A DNA stretch of 64,000 nt from Microglena sp. YARC. Lineage: Eukaryota; Chlorophyta; Chlorophyceae; Chlamydomonadales; Chlamydomonadaceae. The notes below the pieces were generated by a model, which ran no database searches, was not told the DNA's origin, and saw only the letters and a program-made list of their open reading frames with translations. A program made the translations under genes and the position numbers. The stretch covers positions 10,256,027-10,320,026 of the forward strand of contig CM039466.1 in the NCBI GenBank assembly GCA_022414725.1. The letters are read 5' to 3'. This document shows positions 1 through 13,000 of the stretch, one piece after another; positions within the stretch are counted from its first letter, which is position 1; the number at the start of each line of letters is the position of its first letter.

Positions 1-3000
1 TCCCTCTACTCACTCCACGTGTTCCCCTCTACTCACTCCACGTGTTCCCCTCTACTCGTGTTCCCCTCTACTCACTCCACCGTGTTCCCCTCTACTCACT
101 CCACACCGTGTTTCCCCTCTACCTTCACTCCACCGTCCACTTGTGTTGTTCCCCTCTACTCACTCCACCGTGTTTCCCCTCTTACTCACTCCAGCCGTGT
201 TTCCCCTCTACGGGTCACTCCCCTCTACTGTGTTCCTCTACTCACTCCACCTTGTGTTCCCCTCTACTCACTCCACCGTGTTCCCGCTCTACTCACTCCA
301 CCGGTGTTCCCTCTACTCACTCCACGTGTTCCCCTCTTGTCACTCACTCCACCGTGTTCCCCTCTACTCACTCCACCGTGTTCCCTCTCACTCACTCCAT
401 GTTTCCCTCACTCACTCCACCGTGTTCCCCTCTCTACTTCCACCTCTGTTCCCACTTCTAAGGCTTCACTCACTCCACTCCCCTCTATTCACTTACCGTG
501 TTCCCCTCTTACCTCACTTCCCACCGTGTTCCCGCTCTCACACTCCACCGTGTTCCCTCTTACTCACTTCCCACGTGTTCCCCTCTACGCTCACGTCCCT
601 CTGCAACGTGTTTGCCCCTCTATTTCCTCCGTGTTCCCTCTACCGTTTCCTCTCACCGTGTTCCCCCCTCTACCTCTACTTCCACCGTGTTCCCTTTCTC
701 TACCTCACTCCCCACCGTGTTCCCCTCTGACTCATATCCAACCGTGTTCCCTCTACTCACTACACCGAGTCCCTCTACACTCACTCCACCGTGTGCCCCT
801 CTAACCTCACGTGTGTTCCCCTCTACTCACTCCACTGTGTTCCCCTCTACTCACTGGGTTCCACCGTGTTCCCCTCTACTCACTCCACCGTTTCCCCTCT
901 ACTCACTCCACCGGTTCCCCTCTACTCATCACGCGTGTTCCCCTCTACTCACTCCACCGTGTTCCCCTCTACTCACTCCACCGTGTTCCCCTCTACTCAC
1001 TCCACCGTGTTCCCCTCTACCTCACTCCACCGTGTTCCCCTCTAGCCTCACTCGTGTTCCCTCTACATCCACTGTGTGTTTCCCCTCTACTCACTCAACT
1101 CCACGTGTTCCTCTACTCACGTGCCACCGTGTTCCCCTCTACTCACTCACACCCGTGTTCCCTCTACTCACTGTTCCCTCTACTCACTCCACCGTGTTCC
1201 CCTCTACTCACTCCACCGTGTTCCCCTCTACTCACTCCACCCTGTTTCCTCTACTCACTCCACGTGTTCCCCTCTACTCAACTGTTCCCCTCTAAACCGT
1301 GTTCCCTCTACTCACTCCACCGTGTTCCCCTCTACTCACTCCACCATGTTCCCCTCTCTCACTCCACTGTGTTCCCCTCTACTCACTCCCCTCTACCGTG
1401 TTCCCCTCTACTCACTCCACCGTGTTCCCCTCTAACCTCACTCCTCCACCTGTTCCCTCTACTTCGTGTTCCCCTCTACTCACTCCACCGTGTTCCCTCT
1501 ACTCACTCCACCGTGTTCCCCTCTACTGCACGTGTTCCCCTCTACTCCACCGTCACTCTGTTCCCTTACTCACCCACTGTTTTCCCCTCTACTCACTCCA
1601 CGTGTTCCTCTACTCACTTCCACCCACCGTGTTCCTCTACTCACTCCAACCGTGTTTCCCCTCTACTCACTCCACCCTGTTCCCCTCTACTCACTCCACA
1701 CCTATTGTGTTCCCCTCTACTCACTCCACCGTGTTCCCCTCTACCTCAACTCCACCCTGTGTTCCCCTCTACTCACTCCACCGTGTTCCCTCTACTCACT
1801 CCACCTGTTCCCCTCTACTCACTCCACCGTGTTCCCCTCTACTCACTCCACACCTCACTCCACCGTGTTCCCTCTACTCACTCCACCGTGTTCCCCTCTA
1901 CTCACTCCACGTGTTCCCCTCTACTCACTCCACCGTGTTCCCTCTACTCACCCACTGTGTTCCCCTCTACTCACTCCACCGTGTTCCAATTCTCTACTCA
2001 CTCCCCTCTACCGTGTTTCCCTCTACCTCACTCCCATCCGTGTTCCCCTCTACTCACTCCACCGTGTTCCCCTCTACTCACTCCACCGTGTTCCCCTCTA
2101 CCTCACTCCACCGTGTTCCCCTCTACTCACTCCACCCACTCACTCCACCGTGTCCCCTCTACTTCACTCCACGTGTTCCCCTCTACTCACTCCACCGTGT
2201 TCCCCTCTACCTCACTCCACCGTGTTCCCTCTACTCACTCACTGTTCCCCTCTACTCACTCCACCGTGTTCCCCTCTACTCACTCCACCCTGTTCCCCTC
2301 TACCTCACTCCACCGTGTTCCCCTCTACTCACTACACCGTGTTCCCCTCTACTCACTCCACCCTGTTCCCCTCTACTCACTCCACCGTGTTCCCTCTACT
2401 CACTCCACGTGTTCCCTCTAACTCCATCGTGTTCCACTCTCCACGTCTACTCACTCACCCATGTTCCCCTCTACTCACTCCACCCTGTTCCCCTCTACTC
2501 ACTCCACCGTGTTCCCCTCTACTCACTCCAACCGTGTTCCCTCTACTCACTCCACCGTGTTCCCATCTACTCCTCCCACCGTGTCCCTCTACTCACTCCA
2601 CTGTGTTCCCTCTACTCACTCCAGTGTCCCCTCTACTCACTCGTGTTCCCTCTACTCACTCCAACCGTGTTCCCCTCTACCACTCCACTGTGTTCCCCTC
2701 TACCTCACTCCACCGTGTTCCCCTCTACTCACTCCACCGTGTTCCCCTCTACTCACTCCACCGTGTTCCCCTCTACTCACCACTCACTCGGTTCCCTCTA
2801 CTCACTCCACCGTGTCCCCTCTAACCGTGTTCCCCTCTACCTCACTCCACGTGTTCCCCTCTACTCACTCCACCGTGTTCCCCTCTACCTCACTCCACCG
2901 TGTTCCCCTCTACCCCTCTACTCACTCCACCGTGTTCCCCTCTACTCACTCCACCGTGTTCCCCTCTACTCACTCCACCGTGTTCCCCTCTACTCACTAC

Positions 3001-3341
3001 CGTGTTTCTCCACCGTGGGTTCCCTCTACTCACCGTGTTCCCCTCTACTTCACTCACTCCCTACCGTACCGTTCCCCTCTACTCACTCCACCCACCGTGT
3101 TCCCCTCTACTGTTCCCCTCTACTCACTCCACTGTGTTCCCTCTCCACCGTACTCACTCCACCACTCCACCGTGTTCCCCTCTACTCACTCCAGTCCGTG
3201 TTCCCTCTACTCACGCCACCGTCCCCTCTACCACTCCAACGTGTTCCCTCTACTCACTCCACCGTGTTCCCCTCTACTCACTCCAACTCACCGTGTTCCC
3301 CTCTACTCACTCCACCCACCGTGTTCCCCTCTACCTCACAG
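1..3341. repeat. 24-bp minisatellite (GTGTTCCCCTCTACTCACTC type)
   Basis: More than 130 imperfect copies of a unit of about 24 bp fill the first 3.3 kb. Copies differ mostly by small insertions and deletions, which could be real decay or long-read error. Because the unit is a multiple of three and poor in stops, all three plus frames give long open frames rich in F, P, S, T, H and L; these are not genes. The array ends in CCTCACAG, which serves as the acceptor of the first recognisable exon of gene 1, so it lies at the end of an intron. Confidence 0.95.
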
Positions 3342-3450
3342 CTTAAACCTCACAGTGGACCTGACAACGAATGCACCAGAAGTGTACTGGCCCAACTGGC
3401 TATATTTCAAGTCATTGGATGGAACCAATGGTTGGAACTCGATTCAGGAG
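3342..3450 (+). CDS. Gene 1 exon a
   Basis: Begins right after the CAG that ends the 24-bp minisatellite and stops at GAG before GTACCA. The leading C completes a codon from an upstream exon outside the window or hidden in the array. It encodes 36 residues including [14 protein letters not shown] and ends WNSIQE, the first half of a discoidin-like domain. It joins in phase to the next exon. Confidence 0.6.
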
Positions 3451-4029
3451 GTACCATCTTACGATTTCTGTTTGAATTTAAATTTAAAATTTGCTTGTAT
3501 AGATCTTGATATTATTCGTGTGTATCCGGATGTATATCCCAATATTTTTATTATTTTTATTATGGACCACATTTTTAAAATTATGGATCTCACATTATTT
3601 GGCTGTCCCTGGACTGTAACATACCTATTCCTGGACTTATTGCTTTGGCTACCCATTATTGCTTTGGAAACCCATTATCGCTTTGGCAACCCATTATTGC
3701 TTTGGCTACCCATTATTGCTTTGGCAACCCATTATTGCTTTGGCAACCCATTATTGCTTTGGCAACCCATTATTGCTTTGGCTGCCCCTTGACAGCAACT
3801 TACCATTTTACATATATACATCCGGTTAATTGTAACCACCATAATTTGGGCATGTAATCAAAAATATGTTGTTGACACTGTTGGATCGTTTTTTCATGCA
3901 TATTAAACATTATAACATGTCTGTATATGTGATCACAGTTTGTCAGCATGTCTTGTAGACCAAGCAAGAGTAGCGGTATATGTATAAGATTGACTACAAG
4001 GGACTTACTCAGCGGCCCACATGGATAAA

Positions 4030-4067
<38 letters not shown>

Positions 4068-7000
4068 GCCTGCCTGCCTGCCTGCCTGCCTGTCTGTCTG
4101 CCTGCCTGCCTGCCTGCCTGCCTGTCTGTCTGTCTGTCGTTTGTCGTCTGTCTGTCTGTGTCTGTCTGTCTGTCTGTATGTATGTATGTATGTATGTAAC
4201 TTGTCCAACCTGGAATATATATATATAATGCATGAATAGAATAAGAGCTATGGTACATAAGCCACTCGTAGTGTGCCTATCACTCGTAGTGTGCCTATCA
4301 AAATCAAATGTAATGCATTTCAGCAAATCAAATCAGCAGTAGCAGCAGCTGCAGCAGCTACTTTCTGCACCCACCCAATGACTGACCCACTCACTCACCC
4401 ACTATAGCCGCATCATCCACCCACCGCACTTATGCACCCACCAGTCAACCCTGCAAACACTCACGCACTTGATGCAGCAGCTCTAACCATGCCTACTGAT
4501 TCAACCAATTTTCAACCTTTGCCAGATTTATGACATGGATCAGAAGGGGATGGGATTCGATTATGGGGAGCAGCTCAACCTACCAGTGTCACATGAGATT
4601 CCAAGCAGAAGGTTCGTTTTTTCTCATTGGAATGATTGTTTTTAAATTGCATCACCTACGACAGTTATACTCTCACATTAATTTATTTGGTACCGTTGAA
4701 TGAAACAATGTGTATGGTAGTTATGCATTCATTTGCCTGTTCCTCTTTATGAGCATTTGATGTATATGCGTTGTTCTGCTTCTGTTTATAATTGTGCTTG
4801 TGTGCACGCTTGTGTCTGTTTATAATTTTTCTTGTGTACGCGCTTGTGTCTGTTCATAATTGTGCTTGTGTGCACGCTTGTGTCTGTTTATAATTTTACT
4901 TGTGTACGCACTTGTGTCTGTTTATAATTGCGTGCACGTCTCTGTCTGATACTAATTGTGCTTGTGTGCATGCTTGTGTCTGTTTATAATTTAACTTGTG
5001 TACGCGCTTGTGTCTCTTTATAATTACGTGAAAGTTTCTGTCTGTTTATAATTGTGCTTGTATGCCCGCTTGTGTCTGTATATACCCAACCCAACCTAAC
5101 CCAACCCAACCCAACCCAACCCAACCCAACCCAACCCAACCCAACCCAACCCAACCCAACCCAACCCAATCTGACCCATACCCTGACCCAACCCAACCCA
5201 ACCCAACTGTACCCAATCTGACCCATACCTGACCCGAACCCAACCCAACCCAACCCAACCAACTGTAACCAATCTGACCCATACCTGGACCCGAACCCAA
5301 CCCAACCCAACCCAACCCAACTGTACCCAATCTGACCCATACCTGACCCGAACCCAACCCAACCCATGTATGTAACTAGGTTATACCCTGATGTTTTCTT
5401 TCGAACGAAACTTGTCGGTTCTTGTAATCTATTATTCTCCCTTTCCTGTCGCCACTTTTCAACTGTTGATATCTCGTCTCGAGAAAATTTTTTCAACCTA
5501 GACCTTAGACCATAGATCCCCTGCCCGGAAAGAATCTTTACCCCCCCCCCCCCCCCCCTCCTCCCGCAGGTTCCGTGTACGGGTCATGGGCATCACTGGG
5601 GACACATTCCAGGAGGGGTACAAGTACATGTGCCAGCCTTTGAAGCTGATCGACAAAGACACAGGTGTGATTTTATTTCTCCCCTCCACTTAGACGTCTT
5701 GGGAGGGACAGAGGAGCGGATAGAGTACATTGGAGTCACTGAGCATTGCCCATGGCCTCAAAAAAACATTCAATCCAGGCGAATGGAGCAAAGCATTCCT
5801 ACCACCCACCCACCACCACCTACCACCACCACACCACCACCAACACTCCTCCCACACCACCCACACCTCCACCTACCACCACCCATGCCACCACCCACAC
5901 CCACACCTCCACCTGTCACCACCCATGCAGTCAAGTCCAACGGCAGCGGATGAGCATGTCAAGGCAAAACATTGAGGTCCTAAAGCCTAAAACCCTATGT
6001 GTATTGAGAATCTTGTTAGGGGAATGCCAATATCCCTAGTTACCTTTATGGCACACTTATCCAACCTACCCTCAACTACCGGTGTGAAGTGTGGGCTCCA
6101 GACTGTCTGGGTAATGTTAATACTTCTTACGGTCTTGAAGGAAAATATGAAACTATTCAGAATAAGTTTATGAAAAGGGATCTTGGCATCAAAGATAACA
6201 CCTTTACCAACTTGGTCCTCAATGAACTCGATACATCACCTACATAGGCTCAATGGTTGAGACAATGCATTGGATTTTGGAGTAAAATCGTTGAACGCAT
6301 GGACGATGATTTTGTGAAAAGAGCCTTGCTGGAGATTGTTCCAATGGAAACCAGAGATAGTAACAAACAATGCTGGTCTTATGGATTACTAAGATGCATT
6401 CAGATATTACATGGTCTGACACGTGTTTTGCCTATGAGGTTGTAGAGTCGGCTGGGCATGTCCCTGGCGTGCGTAGGATTGAACACATAGTCTCGACAGC
6501 CTGGACACGTGGCATCTGAATTATGGTCAACCGCTGGCATTCAAACCACTAGGCAACTAAACCCTGATATATTATGTGTTACAGTTAATATTGGTAACAT
6601 AATATAATAGAATATAATATAAATTATGTGTTACAGTTAATATATTATGTGTTACAGTTAATATTAGTAACATAATATAATATATATTACGTGTTACAGT
6701 TAATATTAGTAACATAATATAATATAATATATATTATGTGTTACAGTTAATATTAGTAACATAATATAATATAATATGATATATATTATGTGTTACAGTT
6801 AATATATTATTACGTGTTACAGAACATTTCTCTGATATTATTCAAGATAACCACTACCAGTAGGTAGGTGAATGTATTGGAACATAGGAATGTGGGAATT
6901 TGAGTGTGGAATGTGTGGATGAGAGAATGCACATGTGGGATGAAGGGCAGGAGAGTTTATACTTGGTAGAGTATGGTAAAGTATGGTATGATATGGTATA

Positions 7001-10000
7001 GTATAGTATAGTATAGTATAGTATAGTATAGTATAGTATAGTATAGTATAATATAGTTTAGTATAGTATAGTAAAGTATAGTATAGTATAGTATAGTATA
7101 GTTATATGTATAGTATAGTATAGTGTGGTATGGTATAGTATAGTATAGTATAGTATGGTATGTCATAGTGTCGTATTGCATTATATTGCATTGTATTGTG
7201 TAGTGTAGTGTAGTATATATACTACATATACAGGAACGATGACATTCCTGATCCTGGTGCTGCCACTCAGCAGGGTACTTCAAATGGCCAAATTGGCCAG
7301 CGCTTTAGCGCACTTGAAAACAAAAAAACTGTGCTTTGTAGTGCAAAATGCGCAAAAATGCTTGCAGCGCCCACAAGGGGTTGCAAAAAACTGCGCTTAA
7401 AGCGCAGAGGGGGTCAAAAAGTCAGCGCTCAAAAGCGCAAAAGCGCGCGCTTTGAATTACCCTGCCACTCAGAGACAAAACCTTGTTGTTTGCAAATGTT
7501 TTATTGCAGGGGAAAACATTGTTGCCCCAGGCAAGGGCTACTGGAAAGCTGCAGGCGAACGAATGGGTTGCCTCGGCTTCTCCCACTGGTAAGTTCCCCT
7601 TGCCCTGTGTGTGTATGTTACAGTCCAGGGGTAGCCAAATAGGCTAAACGGACTTTTCAAACCTCTAACCATCAAGGTCACCTCAACCTAGCTTAACCAT
7701 CAAGGTCACCCCAAACAACCTCAACCAAGCTCTACCATCAAGGTCAACCCCACCAACCTCAACCAACCTCAACCAACCTCAACCATCAAGGTCACCTCTA
7801 GATTACCAGGAAGGGCTACCTGAAATTACTTTTTATTGAACTAGTTCCCAACAAATCCAAAGCATTATGGATACGCTGTAGGACCTAAGTTCGAGTGTGC
7901 TTCAGATGTTTCAAATCTCCTCACTATACTCCCTCACAAACGAGAATATATTGCCTCCTGTACCAGCATTCTTGCCATACCCATCACAACTATTACCAAT
8001 CTCTCCACCTCACAAATCAGTCGTGAACACGTAGACAAACTCTTCTCTAAGCTGCACAGAAAATATATTGCCTCCTGTACCAGTCTTCTTGCCACATGTC
8101 ACATGAAGGGGTCCCTACCGCCTGGAGGGTGACACTTAATATGTCTGCCATGGTGACTTTCCCCAGCTGCGGCGTACAGGAGGGTCTCCTTAACACCATG
8201 CCCCTCCAGGCGTAATCTTATTCCCCCCTCACAAATCCTTATTTAAATCACTCCATCTCAAATCCTCATGCTGGTCTATTTTGGGGGTATTTATATGAGC
8301 ATCAGATTTTGACAGCTCCCTGGGCCATCCGCTGGGCTAGGAACCAAGATTTAAGTAGTGCTAGGAAAGATTTTATGTCAGCTTTTGGGTGCAGGAGCTT
8401 GCTTTAGGTTACGCAGAATAGCCAACCAGACCAGCGGCCTAAAATGTTAAAGTTTTTTGTTGTTTTTCATGAAACCTGATAATGTTGTTTTGTGACGGAC
8501 GGACGGACGGACGGACATTTTTATTGGGGTAATCCCTTCTTCATTTTTTTCCATCCTGCTGTTCATAGGGAGAATGAGTGAAAGCGACTCATATCCCCTT
8601 TAAACCTTCCCATCCCCTCACACTCCCTTGCACCCCCACACATCTGCTTCCAAACAGTAACCATTTGTCTGGATTTTAATCTTGGATTTTGAATGTCAGG
8701 TGTGGCCCACCCCCCACCCCCCACACACCACCCCACACACACCACCCACACACCACCCCACACACCACACACCACACACCCCACACCACCCCACACACCA
8801 CACACACACACCACACACCCACACACCACACACCACACACCACACATACTTGTTTCTCTTCCCACTCTCACCTCTAACCCCCACTCGTTCTCACCCCCAC
8901 CCCCAAAACACACACCCAACACATCCTTCTTCTCACCCCCCACACCCAACACATACTTCTTTTCTGCCCACTCTCACCTCTAACCCCCACTCGTTCTCAC
9001 CCCCACCCCCAACACACACACCCAACACATCCTTCTTCTCACCCCCCACCATGTCAGGTGTGGACCCAAGCAGTACTCCTGGATAGAGTGGCTTGTTCCA
9101 GACGACCAACCGCCTGTGGTCATCTCACACGCAGGAGTGCATGTGAATGCAAGGCATTGCATTGTCGAGGTCCTTCCAGTCAGTGAATGGCCAAACCATG
9201 GAGAGGCTCTCAAAGAGTATCAGGTACTTCCAAATCAAACAAAATAACACAAAGATATAATTAAGGAGTCCATCCTGTCGTGTGCACTGCACTGGTGCTG
9301 ACCAGGGCACTGCATTGTTGAATTCCTTCCAGTCAGGGAATGGCCCAACCATGGAGAGGCTCTCAAAGAGTATCAGGTACTTCCAAATCAAACAAAAGAA
9401 CACAAAGATATAATTAAGGAGTCCATCCTGTCGTGTGCACTGCACTGGTGCTGACCAGGGCATTGCATTGTTGAGTTCCTTCCAGTCAGGGAATGGCCCA
9501 ACCATGGAGAGGCTCTCAAAGAGTATCAGGTACTTCCAAATCAAACAAAAGAACACAAAGATATAATTAAGGAGTCCATCCTGTCGTGTGCACTGCACTG
9601 GTGCTGACCAGGGCATTGCATTGTTGAGTTCCTTCCAGTCAGGGAATGGCCCAACCATGGAGAGGCTCTCAAAGAGTATCAGGTACTACCAAATCAAACA
9701 AAAGAACGCAAAGATATAATTAAGGAGTTTGGCCTGTTGGCCTACACGGCAGTTGACCACGGCCCAATCGGTGAGGAGAGGGGAAAGGTTCCCCTCCCCC
9801 CCCTCTTCTTTTCATCCTCATCCACCTTATCCTATCCGACCCCACACCCCTCATCCCTCACCCCACACCCACACCCCTCACCCACACCCACCACTGTTTA
9901 GGTCTTGGGATTTGATGGAATCTCAAGCATCAATGTCAGCATGGCCCAGAAGGAGCCAAAGTGGGTGACCCTACATGAGTGTAAGGCCCTGGATCCAACT

Positions 10001-13000
10001 ACGGCCGCCTACCCAGAAGGGTGTCATCTGCCTGACAGGTAAGTATGACAAAGGAAATGAAAAAACAAATGAAAATAAATTAACAAAAAGACAGATATGA
10101 GCTTATACTGGTATGTGTGTATATTACAGTCAGTCCAGGGTAGCCTGCTAGGCTAAAGGAACTTGCCTGACCTATAAATATCAGGAAACATTTTGTAGAT
10201 CAACCAGAGTGGCAAATTGAAATAACAGGGTGCCCTGGTTGGTCCCCTGGGCGTTGGACCTGGGGCTCGTGTGTTGTTGCTGACTTGTGTTTAAGTATGT
10301 GGCAGGGAGCAAACGAATTGCCGCCTATAGGGGTACAGGTTTGAGCTGTGCAGCTTTAGCATACACACGATTTGGGACGCGATGAATTGATGGACGGTGT
10401 GCCGGAGGAACAGGGATTGGTACATAGCTACTCCGTGACTGCCGCAATTCGAGGTGTAGAGCTAGGAGTAAGGTCGGTAAGGTTGGTAAGTTCGTTATGC
10501 ATTATGCAGTACAGGTGAATATTAAAATTATTTATTTTATTTATTTTATATGAGTCCATGCAGGTTCATGGGATATTAAAATTATTTATTTTATTTATTT
10601 TATATGAGTTCATGCAGGTTCATGGGATATTAAAATTATATATTTTATTTATTTTATATGAGTTCATGCAGGTTCATGGGATATTAAAATTATATATTTT
10701 ATTTATTTTATATGAGTTCATGCAGGTTCATGGGATATTAAAATCCTTTATGTTGTTTATATTTTTATTTAATTGAAGTGATGTCAAGTGATTTGATGAT
10801 ACTGGAGTTAGATAAATCAAATGAGATAACTCAAATCGCTTATTCGTGAGTCTGAATTTGGAATTGTTTGAATTTGAATTCGTGAGTTGAATTTGTATGA
10901 AGGGTAAAGAGAAAGCTTTAAAGCGAGTTTGAATTCGTGAGTTGAATTTGTATAAAGGGTAAAGAGAAAGCTTTTGTATGAAGGGTAAAGAGAAAGGAGG
11001 GGCATGGTATTAAGGGAGCCCTGTCTTACGGCGGTAGAACAGGCTGCTACTTTACCTTGAAAAAGCTACCATGGCCGACAGCGACCGTGGACAGTGACCG
11101 CAGTCTATATGAAGGGCACCACCTTCAAGTTCACAATGCAAGGTTTCATTCAATAGCTTGTATGTCCAAACAACCCAAGTATGCCCATAGAGATTACATT
11201 TCAAAAAGGGCGAAAAAGGACTGTACTGCAGTACTTAAACAGTGCTGACCGGATGTAATATAAAGATCACGTAAACCGTATTAAGATTATGTATAATAAT
11301 ATCATATATATTAAGGTATATAAGGGTTTAGGCTTTATAGTCATTTCGTTGCGTCTCACAGGGGTGGAGAAAAAGAGGGGGGGGGGGGGGGTAGGGTTTA
11401 TGGATTAGGGTTCTGGTATGAGATAAGATACTGGTCGAATGAGCTTACGCTGGTGAGGTCATGATCTCTGCATGGTTAGGCAAGTCCCTTTAGCCTATTT
11501 GTCCTACCCTTGATCTTTAACATACAAACATTATGCTGGTAAGGCCATGATCTCATACTGGTATGAGCTGGTGAAAATACATCTAACACTTAGCCGAGCA
11601 CTGAACCTTCAGATTTGAGGTGCCACAGGAAAGTGAACTAGATCTATCTAGGGGTTCAAAATATTGATCTCTGGAACTTGGGTGCTGATCATTGGTCTGC
11701 AGTTCCCCTAAATATTGATGTCTGGAACTTGGGTGCTGATCATTTGTCTGCAGTTCCCCTAAATATTGATCTCTGGAACTTGGTTGCTGATCATTTGTTT
11801 GCAGTTCCCCCTAAATTGAACCCTACTGATATATTATTGCTAGGGACCAGCATATCATGTGTGTGTGTGTGTGTGCAAGGGGTGGTCTATAATAAGGGGT
11901 ACATATCCTCAGCATCTGCCTCTACCCTGCAACATGTGTGTGTGTGTGTGAGGGTGCGTGTGTGTGTGTGTGTGAGGGTGCGTGTGTGTGTGTGTGTGCG
12001 TGCGTGTGTGCGTGTGCGTGCGTGTGTGTGTGTGTGTGTACAAGGGGTAGTCTATAAGTAGAGACCAGCGTATCATATGATGTTAACCAAATGCGAGTAT
12101 GATATCATATGATATCATGCAAACTGCATCATATGATATTGTATATACATGGTAACTGTAGCCTAGTCATACTGCCGGCATCATATGATATCATATGATG
12201 GCATTAAATAAAATGATATCATATTGCTGTTCTTACTTATTGCTGTTCTTACTTATTGCCTCCTACATGTTCCCTTTTGCAGCTCCCCGGCTTGCTCAAT
12301 GTTCCGCGTCCGCTTCCTGGGCACCCAGGACAAGACAGCTAAAGTGGTCGCTGCAAAGATCCACTTGAACGTCAGTCATTGTTTTATTATATATTTAATC
12401 ACATATACAGTTGTTTATATATATATATATATATATATATATTTCGCACATGATATTTCAATATATATTCATCACATATTTAACGGCTTTGAAGTAGTTT
12501 GTGTGACTCTGTTGCTTAGTCATTGTGTGTGTATGTGGCAGCTTTTGTGTGGAATGTTTAGCCCACATTTGTCTTGAGCCAACTACATATAATGAGCTAG
12601 CCCCTTTCAGTGATATACAATGGTCTAGTGGTAGACCAGATTGCTTGAGGATGAAGAGTCAGGGGGTCGACTCCCCCTTCGGTCGCTCTTGCCGTAGCAG
12701 GTCGTTGTCAACCGCGATGGTAGCTTGTCCAGTTGAGGTAGGAGACTACTCCCCACCCGCGTACGACCGGCTCCCTTAACACCACGCCCCACCAGGCGTT
12801 ATCATTACCTTATAATGAGCTTGGTGTGCCTAACAGTTTAGCACTTTTCTAGCTACATTCCTGCCTATTATCAGGGATTTGTTTCTGCTACATTTAGCAA
12901 TCGCTACTTTTGACCCCGTTTTGGCCTAAATTATCGCTATAAAATTAAGTACAAAAAGTCGTTTTTGTTTTGTGCCCCAAATAGCCCTAATAGGCTATAA

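Noticed and set aside
19..3509. Long plus-strand open frames (up to 736 codons) rich in FPSTHST
   Set aside because: They are three-frame readings of a 24-bp minisatellite; all frames are open and composition is that of the repeat.
5925..5955. Extra gene 1 exon after CCATGCAG at 5929
   Set aside because: It meets TGA after about six codons in the required phase; joining exon c directly to 7510 gives a clean frame.
9125..9658. Minus-strand 177-codon frame with a 51-residue repeat
   Set aside because: It is antisense to the 153-bp array that copies the gene 1 exon e donor.
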